In this document: piece after piece, positions 1 through 5,276 of the stretch
Layout: every line of letters starts with the position of its first letter
Numbering within the stretch: position 1 is the first letter of the stretch
NCBI GenBank assembly: GCA_046154545.1
Contig: JBJXGC010000181.1
Location: forward strand, 1 to 5,643
Direction of reading: 5' to 3'
Origin: JBJXGC01 sp046154545
Lineage (GTDB): Bacteria > Chloroflexota > Dehalococcoidia > Tepidiformales > Tepidiformaceae
Length of the DNA stretch: 5,643 nucleotides
Notes under the pieces: model-generated
Told to the model about the DNA's origin: nothing
The model's input: the letters and a program-made list of their open reading frames with translations, nothing else
The model's database searches: none
Made by a program: the position numbers and the translations under genes

Positions 1-74
1 GGTTCCGTGAGGGACATCACAGAACGGGATGGTGCGGGCGGAGTAGGATGGCGGCGCGCGCGAAGCTTCGCCGC

Positions 75-79
75 GGAGG
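75..79 (+). promoter_or_regulatory. Ribosome binding site that fixes the GTG start of the caspase-hydrolase gene
   Basis: GGAGG at 75-79 is a near-perfect anti-Shine-Dalgarno match, 5 nt before the GTG at 85. It favours this start over the longer in-frame GTG at position 7, which sits at the window edge where upstream signals cannot be judged. A 12-bp perfect palindrome (60-71) lies just upstream and could form a small hairpin next to the site. Confidence 0.65.
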
Positions 80-84
80 TCTGT

Positions 85-1896
85 GTGAAACCGGAAGTCG
101 TCAGGCGAGCGCTGCTCGTGGGGATCAATAAGTATGAGGACCCGCGCAACAACCTGAAGGGCTGCGTCAACGATGTGCTCATGATGGGCAAGGTCCTGAT
201 GGAGAACTACGGGTTCAACAAGAACGATATCCGCCTGCTTGTTGATCGGCGGGCGACGACGGCGAACATCCGCACGCGTCTGCGCTGGCTGACGGCGGGG
301 GCGGCGCCGGGTTCGACGCTGGTCTTCCACTTCTCGGGCCACGGCTCGCAGGTACGGGACCGCAGCGGCGACGAGCTGGACGACCAGATGGACGAGATCC
401 TCTGCCCCTATGACCTGGACTGGGACGACCCGTTCACCGACGACGAGCTGGCGAAGGCGATCGCGGGCGTGCCCGATGGGGTGAACTTCACGCTGGTGCT
501 CGACTGCTGCCATTCGGGCACGGGGACGCGCGAGTTCTTCAAGGAGCCGGCGACGGGGCGCGAGTCGCTGAGCCGGTACCTGGTGCCGCCGCCGGATATC
601 GCCTTCCGCCAGGCCGGCGGGGTTGAGGTGCCGGACCATCCCGCGCCCGAGCGGGGCGTGAACATGGTCGGCCAGGCGCTTGCCCCGGCGAAGAGGCGCC
701 ACTTCGGCACGGCGCTCCTGGACCAGAACGCGATCCTCATCTCCGGCTGCCGGTCGGACCAGACCTCGGCCGACGCCTGGATCGACAACGACAACCGCGG
801 CGCCCTGACCTACAGCCTCTACACCACCTTGAAGGAGGCGCGCTGGGCGATCTCGTATGGCGACCTCATCGAGCGGGCCGGAGGCTACCTCGAACAGAAC
901 GGCTACGAACAGGTGCCCCAGCTCGAATGCCCGGCGGCCCGGAACACCTGGTCGTTCCTCGGCAATTCGGAACAGCGGGGGCCGGCGGTCTTCCCGGGCG
1001 TCTCGGCGGTCTCCCGCGAGCCGGAGGGCGCGGGTGTCGTGGACACATCGACGCGCGTCTTCTTCATCCACGGCATCGGCGACCACCAGGCCGGGTATTC
1101 CGACCGCTGGCGGAAGGCATACAACAACTACCTCGGGTTGCCGGTCGAGAACTTCATCGAAGTGCTCTGGGACGACGTCTTCGACGCGCGTTCGATGGCG
1201 CGGGCGCCGGGGGCGAAGGGCGCGGCCTTGCCGGCGGTGCCCGCGCTGACGGCGAAGGAGGCGGAGCTCGCGGCGCGGCTCTCGCGCGACATCCGGGGCC
1301 TGCTCGACGCGCGGCTGAGCATCCTCCCGGCCGGTGGGGGCGGAGGGGCGGAGCGGGGCTTCAGCTTTGGCGGCCTGACGGGGGCGATCAGCGGCGCCGT
1401 CGACCGGGTGGGGGACGTGGCCGGCTTCTTCCTCAACTTCGACGAGATCATCGGTGACTTTACGAAGTACCTGGCCTCGCCGGGGGTGCGGAAGGCCGTG
1501 GACGCGCGGCTCTCGCGAGTCCTGGTGCCGGTGCTCCAGGCGGGCTTCCCGGCGGTGGTCATCTCTCACTCGTGGGGCACGGTGGTCGGCCATCACACGC
1601 TGCGCGACCTTGGCCAGGCCCCGGTGAAGCTGCACGTGACGCTCGGCAGCCCGCTCTGGATGCAGGTCGTCCGCGACATCCTCGACTTCGACGAGCGCCG
1701 GGCCGGGTTCGAACGCTGGATGAACATCGACGCGGAAGGGGACCTCATCGGCGGCCGCCTGCACCCGAAGTACGCCGTCGATAACGACTATCTGGTCCCG
1801 TCGGCCGGCTCCGGGAACGCTCACGGCTCCTACTTCCGGGCGGAGAACGTGCTGGTCCAGCGCGACCTCGTGGGGAAGGCGATCTCGGACCTGTAG
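85..1896 (+). CDS. Metacaspase-like (orthocaspase) protease fused to an alpha/beta-hydrolase domain
   Basis: Two enzymes appear in one 603-aa chain. Residues about 8-290 are a clan CD caspase fold: a first strand RALLVGINKY (8-17), the metacaspase signature LKGCVND (24-30), catalytic His86 in SGHGS, an acidic DDQMDEILCP segment (99-108) typical of the basic S1 pocket, catalytic Cys142 in DCCHSG, and a p10-like GALTYSLY strand/helix (239-246). Residues about 325-603 look like an alpha/beta hydrolase: oxyanion motif HGIGDH (329-334), nucleophile elbow SHSWG with Ser496 (the first Gly of GxSxG is Ser), TLGSP (519-523), candidate acid Asp553 and candidate His580. Metacaspases usually cleave after Arg/Lys; a KRR site (203-205) lies between p20 and p10, and several Arg lie in the linker. 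There is no signal peptide or clear membrane span, although a Gly-rich hydrophobic stretch (about 416-450) could be a lid. The GTG at 85 is chosen because GGAGG at 75-79 precedes it by 5 nt and the caspase fold begins just after; an upstream in-frame GTG at 7 adds non-homologous residues. The substrate is unknown. The caspase assignment is firm; the hydrolase is probable. Confidence 0.9.
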   Translation: MKPEVVRRALLVGINKYEDPRNNLKGCVNDVLMMGKVLMENYGFNKNDIRLLVDRRATTANIRTRLRWLTAGAAPGSTLVFHFSGHGSQVRDRSGDELDDQMDEILCPYDLDWDDPFTDDELAKAIAGVPDGVNFTLVLDCCHSGTGTREFFKEPATGRESLSRYLVPPPDIAFRQAGGVEVPDHPAPERGVNMVGQALAPAKRRHFGTALLDQNAILISGCRSDQTSADAWIDNDNRGALTYSLYTTLKEARWAISYGDLIERAGGYLEQNGYEQVPQLECPAARNTWSFLGNSEQRGPAVFPGVSAVSREPEGAGVVDTSTRVFFIHGIGDHQAGYSDRWRKAYNNYLGLPVENFIEVLWDDVFDARSMARAPGAKGAALPAVPALTAKEAELAARLSRDIRGLLDARLSILPAGGGGGAERGFSFGGLTGAISGAVDRVGDVAGFFLNFDEIIGDFTKYLASPGVRKAVDARLSRVLVPVLQAGFPAVVISHSWGTVVGHHTLRDLGQAPVKLHVTLGSPLWMQVVRDILDFDERRAGFERWMNIDAEGDLIGGRLHPKYAVDNDYLVPSAGSGNAHGSYFRAENVLVQRDLVGKAISDL

Positions 1897-1903
1897 GACC
1901 GTG

Positions 1904-1942
1904 CCGGGCGCCGAGCGCGCGCGGGAGCGCGCTCCGTCCCGG
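1904..1942. terminator. GC-rich hairpin between convergent genes (possible bidirectional terminator)
   Basis: An 8-bp perfect inverted repeat, GAGCGCGC (1913-1920) and GCGCGCTC (1927-1934), encloses a 6-nt loop. An outer 5-bp repeat, CCGGG (1904-1908) and CCCGG (1938-1942), could extend the stem across an internal loop. It fills the 52-nt gap between the stop codons of the convergent caspase-hydrolase and crotonase genes, where a shared terminator is expected. Neither side has a T tract, so it is not a canonical intrinsic terminator; it could instead stabilise mRNA 3' ends or assist factor-dependent termination. Confidence 0.45.
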
Positions 1943-1948
1943 GGCCGG

Positions 1949-2770
1949 TCAGCCGCTCCCCGCCTGGCCGGCGCGTTGGCCGCGCATGCCGCGGACGGCG
2001 AGGTCGACCCCACCAAGGCGCCTCACGCCTTCCACCCGGCTGACGCCGCGGCTCTGGGACAGCACCAGGTAGTCATGGAAGGCCGCCTCGACGGAGGCCG
2101 AGTAGCCGGCGTGGTCCTGCATGCGGTTCACGGCCAGCTTCGACATGCGGAGGGCGACACTCGAGTTTTCGGCGACGCGCCGGGCGTAGTCCATGGTCTG
2201 GGCTTCGAGCTGCCCGGCGGGCAGGACGCGGCTGACGAAGCCCATGGCGTGGGCTTCGCTGGCATCGATGAAGCGGCTTTCGAAGAGGAGCTCCTTGCTC
2301 CGCCGGTAACCGATGTCCCAGGGGATCGAGAAGTACTCGACGAGCCCGGCGAGGAACTGGGCGCTCTCGTCCGCGAAGACGAGGTCCATGGCGGAGGCGA
2401 TCATCCAACCGCCGTAGATGCAGTAGCCGCGCACCATCGCGATCGTGGGCTTGGGCAGGTCGCGCCACTTCTGGGTGATGGTGTAGTTGTAATGGCGGAA
2501 GGGCTCGTAGAAGCCGGGGCCCTCGGTAGCGATGCCGCGGCGCTCACGGTCGGCCAGGCTCTCCGGCGTGCCGAGGTCGTGGCCGGAGGAGAAGTGCTCA
2601 CCGGCGCCGGTGACGACGATGACCTTGACGGCAGGGTCGGCGACGGCGCGGTCGAGGGCGGCGTCCAGCTCGTCGAGGAGCTGATAACTCTGGGCGTTCC
2701 GGTAGGCTGGCCGGTTGAGGGTGACGAGGGCCACGGGCCCATCGACGGTGTAGAGGATGTCTGTACCCAT
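1949..2770 (-). CDS. Crotonase-fold (enoyl-CoA hydratase/isomerase family) protein with atypical active site
   Basis: This 273-aa protein has normal crotonase length and order. It has an N-terminal strand ending in VALVTLNRP (13-21), the first oxyanion segment HFSSGHDLG (59-67), and the second, RGYCIYGGWMIASAMDLVFA (114-133), in which Gly120-Gly121 keep the oxyanion-hole glycine. It then has FIDASEAHAMGFVSRVLP (167-184), typical of the family. Hydratases of the rat mitochondrial type use two glutamates, one after the glycine run and one in the QPE-like motif. By hand alignment these positions are Met123 and Leu143, so simple water addition to enoyl-CoA is doubtful; isomerase, C-C hydrolase, thioesterase or another crotonase chemistry is possible. 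The conserved oxyanion hole suggests an acyl-CoA or similar carbonyl substrate. The ATG at 2770 is preceded by GGAG (complement of 2778-2781) at 7-nt spacing. It lies 79 nt downstream of the Rieske gene on the same strand and probably shares its transcript. The family is certain; the reaction is not. Confidence 0.9.
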   Translation of the reverse strand: MGTDILYTVDGPVALVTLNRPAYRNAQSYQLLDELDAALDRAVADPAVKVIVVTGAGEHFSSGHDLGTPESLADRERRGIATEGPGFYEPFRHYNYTITQKWRDLPKPTIAMVRGYCIYGGWMIASAMDLVFADESAQFLAGLVEYFSIPWDIGYRRSKELLFESRFIDASEAHAMGFVSRVLPAGQLEAQTMDYARRVAENSSVALRMSKLAVNRMQDHAGYSASVEAAFHDYLVLSQSRGVSRVEGVRRLGGVDLAVRGMRGQRAGQAGSG

Positions 2771-2849
2771 CGTGCGACTCCAGGCGAGGATTGCGGCGGA
2801 TGCTACCGCATCGGCGGGGCGGGATGGGGGCGCCGACCTCCGCCACGCG

Positions 2850-4604
2850 TCAGACGGCGCGGGCCGCTCCGGAGTTCACGAACCTTACGGCGTTGAGGGC
2901 GCTGTCGTAGACGGGGCGCTGTTTGCGGGGCGAGGCGATGTACCGGCTGGCCGCCATCAGCGGCAGGAAGGCGCCCGCGCCACCGGCGTCCGACCGGTGT
3001 TCCTGGATGGCGGTGTGCACCGTCTTGAGGACGTGGGCGATCATGATGAACTGGCCGTCATCGACCTCCACGGCCTCGTGGGCCATCGCCGAGAGGAGGG
3101 GGGCCGTGTCCCAGCCGGAGGCCTCCCAGGCCTGGACGGCGCCGAGGGCATGGTCGAAGTCGCGGCGCTGGACGGCCTCGCGGTAGCGGGCGGCGAGCTC
3201 GTCCGGCGTCCCCGCCGCGACGGCGGGGAGCAAGCGGTCGGCGCGCCCGGGGCCGTCGAAACGCTTCTGGTAGTTGATGAACCAGGCGTTGTGGTAGAGG
3301 TGGCGGAGCGACTCGGGGGTGATCCGGCGCCTGAGGAGCTGGCGGCTGGCGTTCGCGTGGGTGAGCAGGTGGGTGACCTCGAGCCACCCGCCCTCGTCCC
3401 AGGCGCGTTCCTCGTGGGTGGTCTCCCAATCGAGGTCCATGAGCAACATGCGCTCCGATGCGGCGAGGGCGAGTTCGCGGGCGATGGTATCGACCGGCAC
3501 GCCGGCGGAGAGGGCGCCGTGGACCGCCTCGAAGGCGGCGTCGCCCTTGCCAAAGAGCACGCCGTTGCGGAAGCGGGGTGCATCGAAGGTGGCGGTTGGC
3601 CGGCCGCGCTGGCGGGCGGCCAGCCCGGGGAGTTCGTGTTCGACGGCCTTGAGGCGGGCGGTGTACTTCCGCATCTCGGGAAGACGATCGTAGCGGGTGG
3701 CCCAGGTAATCGACGGGACGATTGAAGGGATGATGGCTTTGAGGGCGTCCCAGCCGACCTTCTCAGCGAACTGCTGGGCCTTGAAGACGTAGATGGCCTG
3801 GTGTCCAAAGCCGAGGAAGTGGTCGCTGGCGGCGTTCGTGAGCCAGCGCGAGAGTTCGTCACCCGGGAGGCCATCGTCGAGGGCGCCTCGCAGCCAGGCC
3901 TCGGCGCCATCGACATCCTCGTCGTCGATCCGCCGCCGGAACTCGGCCTCACCCTCGCGGGATGCAGCCGACGCGGCCGCGTGTGGCCGTTCCCGGAAGC
4001 GGCGCACGGGGTCGGCCGAGGCCCAGAGGGCGCGGACCACGGGGATGGCCACCTCCGACCCCGGGTAGAACTCGGTGAAGCTGGCGCAATCCGCGATCAC
4101 GGCGAGGGCGTGGCCCCAGCCGAACTCCTCGCGCTCGGCGTTGTGGATTGCCCCCTGGCGCATGACTTCAGCGGGCAGCATACCGAGGGCCATGAGGCGG
4201 GCGGCGTCGCGGGCGACCGCACCGTCGTCGAAACGCCGGAGGCCGCGGGCCAGGCTCTTCAGATGGCGCGCCATCTGCTCCTCGACTGGAGGGTCGGCGA
4301 TGTCGATGAGGATGCGGCCGGCTTCGACCGTGACGGGGTAGGAGCGGGTGTCCTCGCTTCCGCGCAGGACGCAACGGCCATCGTCGAGATTGAACTTCCA
4401 GTTGTGCCAGTCGCAGGTGATGGTGTCGCCCTTCACGGTCCCCTGGGCGAGGGGATAGCCCATGTGGGGGCAGCGGTTATCGACGGCGTAGACCCGGTCT
4501 TCGACGCGAAAGAGGGCGATCTGCTTCCCTTCGACCCGGACCACGCGGGGGCGGGTCCCAAGCTCATCGAGGGTGGCGACGGGGATGAGGGTGGCGGTGG
4601 TCAT
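2850..4604 (-). CDS. Rieske [2Fe-2S] protein with long duplicated helical C-terminal region
   Basis: The N-terminal ~105 residues of this 584-aa protein are a Rieske ferredoxin-like domain: CPH (Cys45, His47) and CDWH (Cys64, His67), spaced CXH-X16-CXXH, ligate a [2Fe-2S] cluster. WKFNLDDGRC after the second box resembles small Rieske ferredoxins and oxygenase N-termini. The remaining ~470 residues are predicted helical and His-rich and do not resemble the mononuclear-iron domain of ring-hydroxylating oxygenases. They look like two copies of one unit, about 125-305 and 350-560. Matching stretches are ALGMLPAEVMRQGAIHNAER (139-158) with ALSAGVPVDTIARELALAASER (364-385), the Gly-Trp helix near 163 with that near 407, and His268 with His524. 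Similarity to questin-oxidase-like proteins is my loose impression, not established. It is cytoplasmic, with no signal peptide or membrane span. The ATG at 4604 has a modest GGGAAG (4618-4613) 8 nt upstream. It is the first gene of a likely operon with the crotonase, behind a SoxR-type promoter. Rieske domain sure; overall function unknown. Confidence 0.9.
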   Translation of the reverse strand: MTTATLIPVATLDELGTRPRVVRVEGKQIALFRVEDRVYAVDNRCPHMGYPLAQGTVKGDTITCDWHNWKFNLDDGRCVLRGSEDTRSYPVTVEAGRILIDIADPPVEEQMARHLKSLARGLRRFDDGAVARDAARLMALGMLPAEVMRQGAIHNAEREEFGWGHALAVIADCASFTEFYPGSEVAIPVVRALWASADPVRRFRERPHAAASAASREGEAEFRRRIDDEDVDGAEAWLRGALDDGLPGDELSRWLTNAASDHFLGFGHQAIYVFKAQQFAEKVGWDALKAIIPSIVPSITWATRYDRLPEMRKYTARLKAVEHELPGLAARQRGRPTATFDAPRFRNGVLFGKGDAAFEAVHGALSAGVPVDTIARELALAASERMLLMDLDWETTHEERAWDEGGWLEVTHLLTHANASRQLLRRRITPESLRHLYHNAWFINYQKRFDGPGRADRLLPAVAAGTPDELAARYREAVQRRDFDHALGAVQAWEASGWDTAPLLSAMAHEAVEVDDGQFIMIAHVLKTVHTAIQEHRSDAGGAGAFLPLMAASRYIASPRKQRPVYDSALNAVRFVNSGAARAV

Positions 4605-4663
4605 CGGTCAAACTTCCCGGTGCGAGCGGCTCCATGACGTGGCCTTCGCGTGTGATGTGCGGT

Positions 4664-4694
4664 ACCGTATTCCTTCAAGTGAACTTGAAGTCAA
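4664..4694 (-). promoter_or_regulatory. SoxR-type promoter for the Rieske-crotonase operon (19-bp spacer)
   Basis: Read on the minus strand, TTGACT (4694-4689) is a good -35 element (five of six matches to TTGACA) and TACGGT (4669-4664) a weak -10 of TAnnnT form. They are separated by exactly 19 nt. SoxR-activated promoters, such as E. coli soxS, characteristically have this overlong 19-bp spacer with the operator inside it; oxidised SoxR distorts the DNA so polymerase can use it. Transcription would start near 4657, giving a leader of about 53 nt before the Rieske ATG. The mirror-image positions on the plus strand carry no comparable -35/-10 pair, so activation is directed at the Rieske gene rather than soxR. 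Confidence 0.75.
4673..4690. promoter_or_regulatory. SoxR operator (SoxR box)
   Basis: CTTCAAGTGAACTTGAAG has perfect 8-bp arms (CTTCAAGT / ACTTGAAG) around a 2-nt GA centre. It has the same architecture as the E. coli soxS operator (as I recall it, CCTCAAGT-TA-ACTTGAGG), matching the inner seven bases of each arm. It lies directly upstream of soxR and within the spacer of the divergent minus-strand promoter. SoxR should bind here, control the Rieske-crotonase operon, and probably also affect its own gene, whose likely start codon falls inside the site. Confidence 0.88.
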
Positions 4695-5188
4695 GCCCCC
4701 GGCGACGAGAACTCCATGCCACGGACCAGATCACGATCGGACAGCTCGCGGAACGCAGCGGGGTGGCGGCGTCGGCGCTCCGCTACTACGAGTCGATCGG
4801 CCTGATCACGGCCCAGCGGACGGCTTCGAACCAGCGGCGGTTTACGCGGGCGACGCTGCGGACGGTGTCGCTCATCCGGGTGGCCCAGGGCCTCGGGCTC
4901 GGGCTGGAAGAGGTGCGCGAAGCGCTGGCATCGTTGCCCCATGGCGGGCCGCCGACGGCCGCCGACTGGGAGCGCCTCTCGGTGGGGTGGCGCGATGGCC
5001 TGGACCAGCGCATCCAGCGGCTCTCCGCCCTGCGGGACGAGCTGGCGGAGTGCATCGGCTGTGGTTGCCTCTCGCTCGACCGTTGTGGCCTCTACAACCG
5101 GGCGGATAAGGCGGCCACCCGCGGGCCCGGGGCGCGCTACCTCATGGGGGACCGGGCTGACGGAATCGCGGAGAAGCCGGCGGTGTAG
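4679..5188 (+). CDS. soxR: Redox-sensitive transcriptional regulator SoxR (MerR family)
   Basis: A MerR-family activator of 169 aa from this start; E. coli SoxR is 154. The winged helix-turn-helix opens with ITIGQLAERSGVAASALRYY (18-37) followed by ESIGLI and SNQRRF, all typical of the family. A dimerisation helix (WRDGLDQRIQRLSALRDELA) leads into CIGCGCLSLDRC, giving Cys125, 128, 130 and 136 in the CX2CXCX5C [2Fe-2S] pattern diagnostic of SoxR, then the conserved GPGARYL tail. SoxR is activated by one-electron oxidation of its cluster by redox-cycling drugs, phenazines, quinones or NO. Outside enteric bacteria it usually controls a few local genes directly, which fits the divergent Rieske operon. 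The start is uncertain: ATGs in frame at 4634 and 4655 would run coding sequence across the promoter, and GTG 4679 or TTG 4685 lie inside the SoxR box. None has a good Shine-Dalgarno. I chose GTG 4679 because it best matches family length; a leaderless transcript is possible. Confidence 0.92.
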   Translation: MNLKSSPRRRELHATDQITIGQLAERSGVAASALRYYESIGLITAQRTASNQRRFTRATLRTVSLIRVAQGLGLGLEEVREALASLPHGGPPTAADWERLSVGWRDGLDQRIQRLSALRDELAECIGCGCLSLDRCGLYNRADKAATRGPGARYLMGDRADGIAEKPAV

Positions 5189-5201
5189 CGTCCCGGGGAC
5201 G
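5189..5201 (+). terminator. Small hairpin just after the soxR stop
   Basis: CGTCC (5189-5193) and GGACG (5197-5201) form a 5-bp GC-rich stem with a 3-nt loop immediately after the soxR TAG. It is followed by a G-rich run, not a T tract. It could weakly attenuate read-through into the next gene, but a stem this short is common by chance in DNA of this composition. Confidence 0.2.
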
Positions 5202-5240
5202 GGGGCAGGGCCTGGCACCGTGCTGGTTCGCGACCGTGGA

Positions 5241-5269
5241 TTGACACCGCTGACCGGGACTGGCACCTT
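5241..5269 (+). promoter_or_regulatory. Candidate promoter for the ThuA-like gene
   Basis: TTGACA at 5241-5246 is a perfect consensus -35. A 17-nt spacer leads to CACCTT (5264-5269), a poor -10. The predicted start of transcription falls close to the ATG at 5277, which has no Shine-Dalgarno, so a leaderless mRNA is conceivable. The weak -10 keeps confidence low; the gene could instead be read from the soxR transcript. Confidence 0.3.
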
Positions 5270-5276
5270 CCGCGCC

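Noticed and set aside
7..84. N-terminal extension of the caspase-hydrolase from an in-frame GTG at position 7
   Set aside because: The extra 26 residues are not part of the caspase fold, and a strong GGAGG sits 5 nt before the GTG at 85.
2794..2812. Short hairpin (GATGC-TACC-GCATC) between the Rieske and crotonase genes as a terminator splitting the operon
   Set aside because: The stem is only 5 bp and has no T tract; same-strand spacing of 79 nt and the shared context favour co-transcription, though a minor separate promoter cannot be excluded.
1901..2896. 331-codon open frame on the plus strand opposite the crotonase
   Set aside because: Antisense shadow of a clear crotonase gene; low-complexity Gly/Val/Glu-rich translation without motifs, expected in high-GC DNA.
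2757..3725. 322-codon open frame on the plus strand opposite the Rieske gene
   Set aside because: Antisense shadow; composition is a mirror of the Rieske codons and no domain is recognisable.
3041..3952. 303-codon minus-strand frame inside the Rieske gene
   Set aside because: Same strand, different frame; Ser/Pro/Arg/Thr-rich translation typical of an out-of-frame reading.
2850..4604. Annotating the Rieske protein as a ring-hydroxylating dioxygenase alpha subunit
   Set aside because: Only the Rieske domain matches; the C-terminal part is longer, helical and apparently duplicated, without the expected mononuclear-iron His/His/Asp motif.
3801..4637. 278-codon open frame on the plus strand opposite the Rieske N-terminal domain
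   Set aside because: It covers the strand opposite the unmistakable Rieske cluster motif and shows no domain of its own.
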